A stretch of 64,000 nt of DNA from Neoarius graeffei (taxonomy: Eukaryota > Chordata > Actinopteri > Siluriformes > Ariidae). The number at the start of each line of letters is the position of its first letter. Position 1 is the first letter of the stretch. The position numbers and the translations under genes are program-made. The stretch is from positions 21,223,610 to 21,287,609 of the forward strand of contig NC_083590.1 in the NCBI RefSeq assembly GCF_027579695.1. The letters are read 5' to 3'. Shown one piece after another: positions 1 through 10,529 of this stretch. Under the pieces are notes generated by a model. The model worked only from the letters and a program-made list of their open reading frames with translations. It made no database searches and was not told the origin of the DNA.

Positions 1-584
1 TGCTCCGTACCTCTCCGAGCTTTGCGCGACCTCCCAGTCAGTCAGACGCGCTGTCACTCCTGTTAGCAATGTAGCTAGGCTCAGCATGGCCAATGGTATT
101 TTTTGGTGCTGTAGTTAGATGCGATCAAACTCTTCCGCGTTTTTCCTGTTTACATAGGTTTATATGACCAGTGATATGAAACAAGTTCAGTTACACAAAT
201 TGAAACGTGGCGATTTTCTATGCTATGGAAAGTGCGCACTATAATGACAGGCGTACTAACACCTTCGGCAGCGCTTCGACAGCGCATTGATATCTGAGCT
301 CCGTATCAATGCGCTGCCGAAGGTGTTAGTACGCCTGTCATTATAGTGCGGACTTTCCATAGCATAGAAAATCGCCACGTTTCAATTTGTGTAACTGAAC
401 TTGTTTCATATCACTGGTCATATAAACCTATGTAAACAGGAAAAACGCGGAAGAGTTTGGTCGCATCTAACTACAGCCCCAAAAAATACCATTGGCCATA
501 CTGAGCCTAGCTACATTGCTAACAGGAGTGACAGCGCGTCTGACTGACTGGGAGGTCGCGCAAAGCTCGGAGAGGTACGGAGCA
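1..584. repeat. Long near-perfect inverted repeat (foldback), ~270-bp arms
   Basis: Bases 1-274 pair with 311-584: the first bases TGCTCCGTACC match GGTACGGAGCA at 574-584, and ACCTTCGGCAGCGC at 261-274 matches 311-324. Only a handful of mismatches are visible. The ~36-base centre holds an alternative short pairing (AGCGCATTGATA with TATCAATGCGCT). The left end coincides with the window edge, so the arm may extend further. No coding potential was seen. It is probably a foldback-type non-autonomous DNA element or a recent inverted duplication; the family is not recognised. Confidence 0.85.
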
Positions 585-672
585 GCTCGTCTCAATTCAG
601 ATAAGAGCATATTTCATTATGGAAATACGGTGGACTGTTCCTTTTAAGCCCTCACCAAACTGTGGGCTTTAA

Positions 673-1484
673 AGGTGGGGTATGAGATTTTTTTCAGGAG
701 TATTTTTTACCATATTGTTCGAAAAGCTCCTCACACCCATGTTGCAAGCGGTACAATAGAAAGTTTGACCCAAAAACGAAATATTTTAATCCAGTCTACA
801 GTGTAAAATAAAGGAAAAACGTCATCCAATCCTATCGAGGTACCACCTCAAAATGATTGGATACTGACACGTCAATCAGACTGAAGCCCGTGAGCAGCCC
901 GTCCCTTCTGTGTGTGTGTGTGTGTGAGAGAGCGAGCAGCCCCTCCCCAACCCGCGCGCTGAGCAGGGAGAGACAGAAATGCATAGAAAAAGGTCCCTCT
1001 AAACAATGGGGATTTACACGAAAACGGAAGGAGATAGCCACAATTATTTCACCGTGAGTGCCACAAGGCTCTCCTGAACACACTGATGCAATTTTTTGTC
1101 TGTAGTGTAAAAAATGAGGTCACTAGAGTGAGTTAAAATCGAGTGACTTTTCTGCCAAGTTTACAATGGCAGTCTATGGGGCTGCGCGCCTGTCCTCTCC
1201 TCACTTTCAGGATTCTCATTCAAAAACTGCAAGTCCTATCGTGTAGGTAGACACATTGTGTGAATCAGGACAAGTGTGGCTACTACTTTTGAGAAATTTG
1301 TGTGTGTGGAGTGAAAATTGGGGCTGAAAACACAGTTTAAATGAGAACGTTTGAGCTATTTTTCCAAGCTCTCTACACTCTAACTTAATGAGACGCGGGG
1401 GGTGGGAGCATGGCGAGGGCGGGCTTGTTTCTTTTCAAAATATGGCTTGCGGGAACCGTTATTCCAAAATCTCGTACTCCACCT
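673..1484. mobile_element. TTAA-flanked non-autonomous DNA transposon (812 bp)
   Basis: TTAA at 669-672 and 1485-1488 flank inverted termini AGGTGGGGTATGAGAT (left) and AGGTGGAGTACGAGAT (right end read inward). A neighbouring copy of the host sequence at about 1646-1680 (GGGCTTTAAACCCTCACC) shows the uninterrupted site. It holds a (TG)n run near 908 and no convincing ORF. The TTAA target and 5' AG ends match four other elements in the window; Kolobok or piggyBac type are the alternatives. Confidence 0.75.
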
Positions 1485-1750
1485 TTAAGCCCTCACCAAA
1501 CTGTCACTAATGCCAAGGGGATGCTTTAGGAAATATAAGCAGGCCTAGTTCTATTACTGACAAAAACAAGGAATTGACAGAAATGCTGTTTGTCTGTAAG
1601 CTGCTGAAACTTCATTTCTTTCATAGTTTGTTTATTGCTTTAAACTGTGGGCTTTAAACCCTCACCAAACTGTCACTAATGCCAAGGGGATGCTTCAGGA
1701 AAGATAACCGGGCCTAGTTCTATTACTGACAAAAACAAGGAATTGACATG
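1482..1750. repeat. Direct duplication of a ~95-bp segment, ~170-bp period
   Basis: The segment CCCTCACCAAACTGTCACTA...GGAATTGACA is present at about 1488-1579 and again at about 1658-1748 with few differences. A partial third copy of the CCCTCACCAAACTG part lies near 647. The first copy is interrupted by the TTAA element that ends at 1484. Confidence 0.8.
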
Positions 1751-1831
1751 CTGGTTTGTTTGTTTGTTTATCCTTTTTTTTTGGTTACATTTTTGCCAAA
1801 GTCCTCAATGGACTCCATTAGATCGATAGAT

Positions 1832-2990
1832 AGTTGGAGAAGGATTTCGGGAGTCATTTGTGATAGGAAAGTCCCAGCAAAAGTGAAAGGTAAGATGTAT
1901 AAGACAGTAGTGAGACCAGCTGTGATGTATGGATTGGAGACCGTACACTTAATGAAGAGACAGGAGGCAAAGTTGGAGGTGGCGGAGTTGAGGATGTTAA
2001 GGTTTGTGATGGGAGGTTGGACAGGATAAGGAATGAGCACATCAGAGGGACAGCACATGTGGAGAGCTTGGGAATGAAGCTAAGGTGGGGTTTACATTAG
2101 ACCGTATCAGCGGATCATCAGATTAACGTTTTTAAAACGATTAGTGTGCACACAGCAACGCCAATACGCGGATACGCTCGGCTCCGCAGGCATCCTGCGC
2201 TCCAAATCACTCCGCCCTGAACAGCGAGTGCCCTCTGGAGGGTGCGCACTCCGGCCCTGCGCAGCTCACAGAGCGCGCGAGTGTAGCGCACGAGCTGTGA
2301 TTCGGGACTGAGCCGCTGTGTGTGTGATCCCAGTGCATATCGGGCATGCGCGTCACTTACTACTTGCAAGTGGAAGGATGGCAAGCCTAAAGACAATCAT
2401 AACTACACAATGGGCAGTATTTGCATCAGTATTTGCAGTATTTTCATACTTTTATACTCTTTAATGAAAGGTGATACAAGGCGGAAGTCCGCGCCGTTTT
2501 TCAGCAGTCGCGTCACATGACCAACACCAGCGAATCAGGAAGGTGGATGTCACAGTGACGTTGTCCAATGACGACGCCAGCTAGAGCTCAGCACAGCGTA
2601 TCCGCGTATTCTCAATGTTTACACAGCACCGGACCAGACACGATCTGGATTGAATACGTGGACCCTGGCGGATTCCTGTTTCCCGGCGTTTTAATGTAAA
2701 CGGACAGTGCATCCGCGAAGAAAACGAGACAGATACGGTCTAATGTAAACTTGGCCTAAGAGAGATGAGACTGTGATGGTATGGGCACATCCTGAGAAGA
2801 GATGTGGGAAGGAGAATGTTGAGGATGGAGCTGCCAGGCAAACGAAAACGAGGAAGGCCAAAGAGGAGATACATGGATGTGGTGAGAGAAGACATGAAAG
2901 TGGCAGGTGTGGTAGAGAAGGATGCGGAAGACAGGGAGCAATGGAGATGAAAGATCCGCTGTGGCGACCCCTAATCGGGAGCAGCCAGAT
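1832..2990 (+). pseudogene. RTE-like LINE reverse transcriptase C-terminal remnant, split by an insertion
   Basis: Translation shows the C-terminal part of a non-LTR reverse transcriptase of the type often annotated as CFDP2-like or RTE/BovB (motifs VKGKMYKTVVRPAVMYGLET, then after the insertion GRRMLRMELPGKRKRGRPK). The two halves are 1832-2084 and 2756-2990. The frame breaks at GGTTGGACAGGATAA near 2020, at the same place as in the second copy at 28078-28908. The 3' end is a short ATG-rich microsatellite tail (2988-3008), as expected for RTE elements. The RT catalytic box is not in this fragment. Confidence 0.75.
2085..2755. mobile_element. 671-bp non-autonomous DNA element inserted in the RTE remnant
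   Basis: Terminal inverted repeats share GTTTACATTAGACCGTATC at both ends (2089-2107 and, inverted, near 2732-2750). The direct repeat CTAAG flanks it (2080-2084, 2756-2760). The second RTE copy in this window reads straight through at the same position (AAGCTAAGAGAGATGAG on the coding strand), giving the empty site. No transposase is visible. The superfamily is undetermined: a 5-bp duplication is unusual, and a 3-bp TAA duplication is possible. Confidence 0.8.
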
Positions 2991-3009
2991 GATGATGATG
3001 GTGATGATT

Positions 3010-4114
3010 AGATTAGATAGAACTTTATTGATCCCTTTGGGAGGGTTCCCTCAGGGAAATTAAAATTCCAGTAGCATCATTACAGGATAAACGGAGAATA
3101 GAAAATAGAGAGAACTTATAGATAAATTAAGTATTTACATATACAAATATTTTAAAAAAAGATATGAAAAAGTCCAGCAGGAGAGGTATTGCACATTGTC
3201 CAGTATTGCTTTTTGTTAGGCTCCTTCCTGTCCTCTGTCGTCCTGTTAATCCAGTATCTCACTGGGCTGCGACAGCCTGCGACACAATTGCGATAAAATA
3301 TGCGAATTAGCGACAATTTTCACCTGGAGTCACACTGAATTGATATTCGCATATTTTATTGCAATTGTGTCTCCAACTAGTTGCAGGCTGTCGCAGCCCA
3401 GTGAGATACTACCCATACACTCGCACTTCCTGTCTCATGGAAATTGACTTGAGAAGGGTTCGCGACGGCTTTGCGACACCAGCGACGCATTTGCGGATAT
3501 TTTGAGAGAAATTTTGTCGCACAAATTTTTTGAACATGTTCAAAATTTCAGCAATGAAGGAGCGACACTTTCCGACTCATGCGAGGAAATTGAGAAGCCC
3601 CACGAATGTTTCAAGACGCTTTTGAAACTCTCTCGCGAATGATGTTCGCAAGCTGTTGCAGCCCAGTGAGATACTGGCTTTACCCCTCCTCCCCCCAGAG
3701 AGGAGTTGTACAGTCTGATGGCGTGAGGGACAAAGGAGTTTTTGAGTCTGTTTGTCCTGCACTTGGGAAGGAGCATTCTGTCACTGAACAGGCTCCTCTG
3801 GTTGCTGATGACGGTGTGCAGAGGGTGACTGGCATCGTCCATGATGTTCAGTAGTTTGTCCATCGTCCTCTTCTCTGCCACCATCACCAGAGAGTCCAGC
3901 TTCACGCCGACCACAGAGCCGGCCCTCCTGATCAGTTTGTCCAGCCTGGATGTGTCCTTCTTGGATGTGCTGCCCCCCCAGCACACCACGGTGTAAAACA
4001 GGACACTGGTGACCACGGACTGATAGAACATCCACAGGAGTTTCCTGCAGATGTTAAAGGACCGCAGCCTCCTCAGGAAGTACAGCCTGCTCTGTCCCTT
4101 CCTGTACAGGTGGA
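3010..4114 (-). pseudogene. CR1/L2/Rex-like LINE 3' fragment (reverse transcriptase C-terminus and 3' tail)
   Basis: On the minus strand, 4114-3680 encodes a typical fish LINE C-terminal segment (YRKGQSRLYFLRRLRSFN, then MFYQSVVTSVLFYTVVCWGG, then SHPLHTVISNQRSLFSDRML). The 3' tail at about 3250-3010 carries the characteristic end AATTTCCCTGAGGGAACC...GATCAATAAAGT. The element is truncated at its 5' side near 4114, well short of the RT catalytic box. A palindromic MITE splits the ORF from the 3' tail. Confidence 0.75.
3251..3677. mobile_element. MITE with CCAGTATCTCACTGGGCTG termini inside the LINE fragment
   Basis: The left end CCAGTATCTCACTGGGCTGC (3251) is mirrored at the right end (GCAGCCCAGTGAGATACTGG, ending 3677). 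A third, inverted copy of the terminus lies internally at about 3375-3408, so 3251-3408 forms a palindrome by itself. No ORF. I could not identify a convincing target-site duplication. Confidence 0.75.
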
Positions 4115-4335
4115 TGGTGTTGCAAGTCCAACACCAATATAAATTAAATATAATTTAGCAAACAACAAACAGACGGACATGCTTCATTTAAAAAAACAAG
4201 TTTTATAGTTATACTTTTTCCTACTAAATCATCATGAGTGAAATTTTAAGTTAAGAAATATTTTATAACTCTTTATTCAGGTAAGTTAGTAGTATTTGAG
4301 TTGATGGGTTGGGTTTTTTTTTAAAATAAGTTTAA

Positions 4336-4988
4336 AGTGCATGTTTTTGTTTTTTTTTAAATATGAAAATATGACCCTTTACACACTCATCCAGAAGGGT
4401 AATTTTGCACAAGGCCATCTGTCTACAGCAGAAAAAAATAAAATAACAAAACGTGTCTGGAAAAATCCCAAGGGAGTCTGGAGCCAGATTCGTGACGTCA
4501 CCTGCGGAAGCGCCAGCAGGCTGCGCGAGCTTTGCACGGTTTCAGTGCACAGCCTGTGTAGACCAAGCGCTCCCATTTCTCTCTCATTGTCCGGTCTTTT
4601 GGAAAACGATGAGTACTAATCCCATCAAGATTGGTGTTGCTACACCCTCCTACGATACATCTGTTAGCCATTTTAATAATTACGCGATAACGTCGAAGAA
4701 ATTTGCAGAAAACCACCAGGTCGTTTTCTCATAAACCAGCGCTGACGTAGGATTCAGAGGGAGGCGTCCCGCACGCGACGTCACGAAAATCAGTGTTTGC
4801 CGGGAAATCCAAACGCCAAGTTTTTTCAGAGGCGGACCAATTCACCTCAAATGGCTTGATTTCAACTGAATTTTTCTGGTATTGTGTACGGTAAAAAAAA
4901 TTGCACAGAATGTTAGATATTTGACCAAAGTTTCATATAAAATAGAATTACATTGATCTTGCTCCTGATCTTACCCGTGATATGCACT
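4336..4988 (-). mobile_element. TTAA-flanked element carrying a THAP-domain exon
   Basis: TTAA at 4332-4335 and 4989-4992 flank short inverted termini AGTGCAT/AGTGCAT. On the minus strand 4671-4498 reads MANRCIVGGCSNTNLDGIS followed by THRFPKDRTMREKWERLV, a THAP zinc-finger start (C-x4-C spacing, HxFPKD, KxW). The reading frame ends soon after. THAP plus a TTAA target is the combination described for the Kolobok superfamily; only the DNA-binding exon is visible and no catalytic domain was seen. Alternatives are a piggyBac-type MITE with a captured exon. Confidence 0.7.
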
Positions 4989-5423
4989 TTAAAGACACTG
5001 GCTTGGCTTGGCTTTAAAAGGATAGTTCGGGATTTTTGACATGAATCTATATGGCATCCCCATCAATAGTGTCGTGCAAACACACTGACTTACCCCTGAC
5101 AGCATCCTGTGAGTCCAGTTCTTGTCCAGTTTTGGTCCAGACGAAAGTAGTCCGGCAAGTTTGTTGGGGTCACGAAAGTAAAACGTTTTTCGTCTCAAAA
5201 CAGTATGTGTTCAAAAGAGTGATATATTTGCATCACAAAACCGTTGCCAAATAAAAAGTCAGACCTCGAAATCGCTTGGCACTATTTTCTCTCCCTCGGT
5301 ATCACTGCGCGCTGTCATCTTGACATCTGCGCAGGAATCAACACCTTAACAAGCTAATTTGAGAGCAAGAACAGCGACAAATTTATCACCTTCTATAACC
5401 TATACAATAATATATTTGTGAAA

Positions 5424-5516
5424 ATGGTGCGCACTTGCGACTATCCAGGCTGTAGCAACAAAGATGTGGCTGAATCTCCGCACACATTTCACCATCGTAG
5501 TCAGACATGTCGCTAA
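5424..5516 (+). pseudogene. THAP-domain first exon remnant
   Basis: Starting at an ATG, the frame reads MVRTCDYPGCSNKDVAESPH then TFH, the conserved N-terminus of a THAP finger (C-x4-C, HTFH), before a stop. It is truncated before the second zinc pair. It lies inside the TTAA foldback element and is a different THAP lineage from the one at 4498-4671. Confidence 0.6.
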
Positions 5517-5537
5517 CTTTGCTAGCAGTAAACAATG

Positions 5538-6440
5538 TAGTGATGTGTCGGTCGCGAACGATCCGGTTCAAAGAGCCGGCTCTTTGAAGTGAACGACGGG
5601 AGTCGGCTCTTCGGTGGGAGCCGAGTTGGGGAGCCGAATTAGTTTTTTGTCCTGAGGTGCCTCAGAGAGAGAGAGAGAGAGAGAGACAGAGTTCAGCTCA
5701 GCTGAAGGATGATTGTCTATTTGACAACCATGATCATTGTTTTGTTGCCGTGAATTCCTAAAGCTCATGATATAAATTGTCGCTCATAAATTGACAGGTT
5801 CGGTCGGCAACCGCCTTGGCATGGCCAGATTAATCTGCGGTATACAACGAGACAGCAGTCATTATAACAGGAGCAGATTTGCTGTTCCAGCGGCTTCTCA
5901 TTACTGGTGGAGCAGAGTGTGGCACTTTTTTCTCTTTTTCCATGCGCTCAAGGTGCCACATATTTTGTTGCACATTGTTCTGTGTTTGTTAAAATAATTT
6001 CCAACTTTGCTTCATAGTTTCTTAGGCCTGATTTATACTTCATAATTTATTTTGTGGCATTTTGTTCAAGGTCGAGTGTGAAATAAAGCCATAAAGGATA
6101 AACAGTTGATGTCTTCTGTGTATTTTATATTGGTAATATAACACAGTTTTGCATTGTTTGTGAGAAAATAATTTATTAATTGGTAAGTAAGTTTTATTTC
6201 TATAGCTAGAACATTGTTACACTGCTATACTTTACAAAGCTTTACAATGGCTACAAAAACTAAAAAATAAAATGGAAAACATCCTATTGATAAAATATAA
6301 ATAATAATGTAATTAATTAACTAGTTAATTTCAGCAATTAAATCAAAAATAAAATCTTGGGAGCCGAAAGAGCCGGCTCCTTATAGTAAGAAGAGCCAAA
6401 AGAGCCGGCTCCCGAAAAAGAGCCGAAATTCCCATCACTA
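5538..6440. mobile_element. 903-bp non-autonomous hAT element
   Basis: A perfect 8-bp duplication AAACAATG (5530-5537, 6441-6448) flanks termini TAGTGATG/CATCACTA. Sub-terminal GAGCCGGCTC palindromes are repeated near both ends. A (GA)n run lies at about 5667-5686. No transposase ORF. The 8-bp duplication and the sub-terminal motif array are typical of hAT elements. Confidence 0.85.
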
Positions 6441-6779
6441 AAACAATGAATGAAACAGCCGTGGCTGTCACCTGGCGGCAGCGCGCAGTGATAAGAAGGG
6501 AGAGAAAATAGTGCCAAGCGATTTCGAGGTCTGACTTTTTATTTGGCAACGGTTTTGTGATGCAAATATATCACTCTTTTGAACACATACTGTTTTGAGA
6601 CGAAAAACATTTTACTTTCGTGACCCCAACAAACTTGCCGGACTACTTTCGTCTGGACCAAAACTGGACAAGAACTGGACTCACAGGATGCTGTCAGGGG
6701 TAAGTCAGTGTGTTTGCACGACACTATTGATGGGGATGCCATACAGATTCATGTCAAAAATCCCCAACTATCCCTTTAA

Positions 6780-7136
6780 CTTCCAGAATAATCCTTTCTA
6801 GGATTTAGTTTACTTTGATTCAGTACGTTTTTTTTTTTTATTAGTTATTGTTGAAATTTGGATGGTGATGTTTAACCTCCTCATCAATTTCACATCATTT
6901 CATCCCAAATTTAATATCAATAAAAAGTCTGTAATTTGACCCCACAAAGAATGACATGAACAAAAATATTTTCCTTCAAGAGACGACAAAAAAAACCACA
7001 TACAACATAAGTACATCTTTCCTAGTTATTTTATTCTATTAAATTATAAGTAATAAAGATTGAAATTAAAATTTAAAAAGTTTATTTTAGAAATCTATAT
7101 TCTGCTTTTTTTTTTTTTTTTTAACCTGAGTTAATA
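6780..7136. other. AT-rich stretch without recognised features
   Basis: AT-rich DNA with a T-run at 7107-7122. I see no exon, ORF or named repeat. Confidence 0.5.
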
Positions 7137-8379
7137 CAGTTGCGGTCAGAAGTTTGCATACAGTGATATGAATGTCATGGCAATATTTGGGCTTTCAGTA
7201 ATTTCTTTGAACTGTTCTTTTTCTGGGGCAGAATGATTTTACAGCATACAGCTTTAATTAAAAAAACCACTAGAATTTGGTGCACAAGTTTTAATTTTCT
7301 TTGGGTTTCCTGAAATCAACACAGGGTCAAAATTATACATACAGTGTCAAATATGTACATACACTCACTTATGATTATTAATTCAGAGGTGCTGAAACTT
7401 ACAAAATGTCTCTCATCTTGCCAAGGCCAAGGTCTCTTAACTTCCTGTTAGTGATCATGATTGACTCCAGCTGGTAGCTTCTCTGTGCCTTCATAAAAAG
7501 GGTTTGTTTACAGCTCTCATTGGATTGACCAACACACAGTAAAATGGGAAAGTCCAAGGAGCTCAGTGCAGATCTGAGAAAGAGGATCACAGATATACGC
7601 AACTCTGGAATGTCTGTTTGAGCCATTTCTAAACAACTTCAAATTCCAAGATCAGTTCAAACAATTGTATGCAAGTTATTGTGAGGTGGAGTCACTTTGC
7701 CAAGTCACTTTGCTTCAAGAAAACCCAAACTATCACCCTCAGCTGAAAGGAAATTGGTTTGGATGGTCAGGAACAATCTGTGACCCACCATGGCACAGCC
7801 CTGCCATGAACTGGAAGCTGATGGATCACTGTCTACAGTTCAGATCACCATGGACTAAGAGGCTGCTCTCCAAGATATATGGTTGTGGAGGATAAAGCAG
7901 GCTAACATTAAGCTTAAAACAAGTCCTGATTTCAACCCTATTGAAAATATATGGACTGCATTTATGAGTGGAGTCCATGCCAAGAAAAAAAATCAAATTT
8001 AATTGAACTCTACCATGAAGAGTCGTGAAATATCCAACCAGAATTCTGCCAGAAGCTTGTTCATGGTAAACAAAAATGTTTGGGCAAGGTGAATCATGTG
8101 AAGAAATGTTCTACCCAAATATTAGGTGTGCTGTATGAATATTTTTGGCCTTGGTCTGTATAATTTTGACCATGTGTTGATTTTCAGAAAATCCAAAGAA
8201 AATTAAAACTTGTGCACCAAATCCTAGTGGGTTTTTTAAATTAAAGCTGTATGCTGTAAAATCATTCTGCCCCAGAAAAAGAACAATTCAGAGAAATTAC
8301 TGAAAGTCCAAATATTGCCATGACCTTCATATCCAAGATGACATTCATGTCACTGTATGTAAACTTCTGACCACAACTA
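7137..8379 (+). mobile_element. Degenerate Tc1-type element
   Basis: TA-flanked (7135-7136, 8380-8381) with long inverted termini beginning CAGTTGCGGTCAGAAGTTT and, at the far end, TAGTTGTGGTCAGAAGTTT. Between them, 7543-8090 carries a decayed Tc1 transposase on the + strand (GKSKELSADLRKRI near 7543; SPDFNPIENIW near 7927) with several stops and internal loss of the central catalytic part. A poly-C run at 8385-8416 follows the element. Confidence 0.8.
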
Positions 8380-8384
8380 TACAT

Positions 8385-8417
<33 letters not shown>

Positions 8418-8530
8418 GTATTACTGAGCATTTTATTTGACATTAACTGGGCTTTAATATTCATAATAATCCTTTTATAATACTATTGGATTTATTTTAT
8501 TGACATAACTGTTCAGTGTTTTATTATTTA

Positions 8531-10087
8531 CAACCCCGATTCCAAAAAAGTTGGGACAAAGTACAAATTGTAAATAAAAACAGAATGCAATGATGTGGAA
8601 GTTTCAAAATTCCATATTTTATTCAGAATAGAACATAGATGACATATCAAATGTTTAAACTGAGAAAATGTATCATTTAAAGAGAAAAATTAGGTGATTT
8701 TAAATTTCATGACAACAACACATCTCAAAAAAGGTGGGACAAGGCCATGTTTACCACTGTGAGACATCCCCTTTTCTCTTTACAACAGTCTGTAAACGTC
8801 TGGGGACTGAGGAGACAAGTTGCTCAAGTTTAGGGATAGGAATGTTAACCCATTCTTGTCTAATGTAGGATTCTAGTTGCTCAACTGTCTTAGGTCTTTT
8901 TTGTCGTATCTTCCGTTTTATGATGCGCCAAATGTTTTCTATGGGTGAAAGATCTGGACTGCAGGCTGGCCAGTTCAGTACCCGGACCCTTCTTCTACGC
9001 AGCCATGATGCTGTAATTGATGCAGTATGTGGTTTGGCATTGTCATGTTGGAAAATGCAAGGTCTTCCCTGAAAGAGACGTCGTCTGGATGGGAGCATAT
9101 GTTGCTCTAGAACCTGGATATACCTTTCAGCATTGATGATGTCTTTCCAGATGTGTAAGCTGCCCATGCCACATGCACTAATGCAACCCCATACCATCAG
9201 AGATGCAGGCTTCTGAACTGAGCGCTGATAACAACTTGGGACGTCCTTCTCCTCTTTAGTCCGAATGACACGGCGTCCCTGATTTCCATAAAGAACTTCA
9301 AATTTTGATTCGTCTGACCACAGAACAGTTTTCCACTTTGCCACAGTCCATTTTAAATGAACCTTGGCCCAGAGAAGACGTCTGCGCTTCTGGATCGTGT
9401 TTAGATACGGCTTCTTCTTTGAACTATAGAGTTTTAGCTGGCGACGGCAGATGGCACGGTGAATTGTGTTCACAGATAATGTTCTCTGGAAATATTCCTG
9501 AGCCCATTTTGTGATTTCCAATACAGAAGCATGCCTGTATGTGATGCAGTGCCATCTAAGGGCCCGAAGATCACGGGCACCCAGTATGGTTTTCCGGCCT
9601 TGACCCTTACGCACAGAGATTCTTTTGATGATGATATGCACTGTAGATGGTGATATGTTCAAACTCTTTGCAATTTTACACTGTCGAACTCCTTTCTGAT
9701 ATTGCTCCGCTATTTGTCGGTGCAGAATTAGGGGGATTGGTGATCCTCTTCCCAGCTTTACTTCTGAGAGCCGCTGCCACTCCAAGATGCTCTTTTTATA
9801 CCCAGTCATGTTAATGACCTATTGCCAATTGACCTAATGAGTTGCAATTTGGTCCTCCAGCTGTTCCTTTTTTGTACCTTTAACTTTTCCAGCCTCTTAT
9901 TGCCCCGTCCCAACTTTTTTGAGATGTGTTGCTGTCATGAAATTTCAAAATGTCTCACTTTCGACATTTGATATGTTGTCTACGTTCTATTGTGAATACA
10001 ATATCAGTTTTTGAGATTAGTAAATTATTGCATTCCGTTTTTATTTACAATTTGTACTTTGTCCCAACTTTTTTGGAATCAGGGTTG
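8531..10087 (-). mobile_element. Tc1-like transposon, full length, with ~200-bp IR/DR termini
   Basis: TA-flanked (8529-8530, 10088-10089). The ends begin CAACCCCGATTCCAAAAAAG and CAACCCTGATTCCAAAAAAG. Each arm carries two copies of a CAAAAAAGTTGGGAC-like direct repeat, outer and inner, which is the IR/DR arrangement of Sleeping Beauty-like elements. It encodes an open transposase frame on the minus strand. Confidence 0.9.
8751..9809 (-). CDS. Tc1-type DD34E transposase, open frame, 352 aa
   Basis: Cut-and-paste transposase acting on the flanking inverted repeats. N-terminal helix-turn-helix: [19 protein letters not shown] (residues ~35-53) followed by HIIIKR. Catalytic triad: D in LWSDESKFE (~res 166), D in FQHDNAKPH (~255) and E in [11 protein letters not shown] (~290); the last two are 34 residues apart, the Tc1 spacing. 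The frame is uninterrupted and ends SQW. Compared with the sister copy at 23718-24794 it lacks six residues (FRESGR) between the two DNA-binding subdomains, an 18-bp in-frame loss. All catalytic residues remain, so inactivity is not proven; the gap in the DNA-binding region may matter. Confidence 0.85.
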   Translation of the reverse strand: MTGYKKSILEWQRLSEVKLGRGSPIPLILHRQIAEQYQKGVRQCKIAKSLNISPSTVHIIIKRISVRKGQGRKTILGARDLRALRWHCITYRHASVLEITKWAQEYFQRTLSVNTIHRAICRRQLKLYSSKKKPYLNTIQKRRRLLWAKVHLKWTVAKWKTVLWSDESKFEVLYGNQGRRVIRTKEEKDVPSCYQRSVQKPASLMVWGCISACGMGSLHIWKDIINAERYIQVLEQHMLPSRRRLFQGRPCIFQHDNAKPHTASITASWLRRRRVRVLNWPACSPDLSPIENIWRIIKRKIRQKRPKTVEQLESYIRQEWVNIPIPKLEQLVSSVPRRLQTVVKRKGDVSQW

Positions 10088-10454
10088 TAAATATGTGTAA
10101 TGCCACCGCTCTTCTCGACGGCGCTAAGGTATGGACTCCATATCCGACACCTCGACTCATTTCACATAAGATGTTTACGTGAAATGTCGCATCAAATTGT
10201 CTGACAAGATCAAAAATAGTGACGTTTTTAAACGGTGCAAGATCACTGGCATCCAATTAATACACTTTACAGTAGATTATTAGATTCTATTCGAATAGAT
10301 GAGCCAAAATAATCGGGGATTTGTTTTGAATGGGCCTCAACTCATTACAAGTATGAAGAGGTGGGCTTTAAAGTAGAAATGGTTGAGAACCCCTGATCTA
10401 AAGAACTTTCCAGATACCGTGGAGCTGTAAGAGTGCCGGTCTTTTCTTTCACAG
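10088..10454 (+). other. rpa3 intron segment; missing upstream exon not found
   Basis: No exon encoding the N-terminal ~35 residues of RPA3 could be recognised here or further upstream in the window. A lone hAT-like end (GGTTGAGAACCCCTG) occurs near 10380. Otherwise featureless. Confidence 0.4.
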
Positions 10455-10529
10455 GTCCATCCAAGTGGCAAATCATTCACGTTGACAGACGGAGAGGGAA
10501 AGAGCGCATCTGTGGAACTCAATAATCCG
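10455..10529 (+). CDS. rpa3: rpa3 coding exon (25 codons)
   Basis: Acceptor TTTCTTTCACAG and donor GTGCGT flank 75 nt in phase 0 encoding [20 protein letters not shown] plus ELNNP. It aligns with the human segment that begins IHPTG and contains SDGEGK. Confidence 0.9.

Larger units (their letters stand above)
5018..6775. mobile_element. Foldback TTAA-flanked element with ~300-bp inverted arms
   Basis: TTAA lies at 5014-5017 and 6776-6779; the ends read AAGGATAGTT and, inverted, AGGGATAGTT. The arms about 5018-5317 and 6470-6775 are near-identical inverted copies, which is why ORFs in both read almost the same. It is interrupted by a 903-bp hAT (5538-6440). Between the arms lies the start of a THAP-like exon at 5424. 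Confidence 0.8.

Noticed and set aside
5051..5254. Apparently conserved 67-codon ORF, near-identical at 6539-6742
   Set aside because: Identity comes from the inverted arms of the TTAA foldback element, not from protein conservation.
9305..9514. 69-codon + ORF also found at 24031-24240 on the minus strand
   Set aside because: Antisense shadow of the Tc1 transposase, repeated only because the transposon is repeated.
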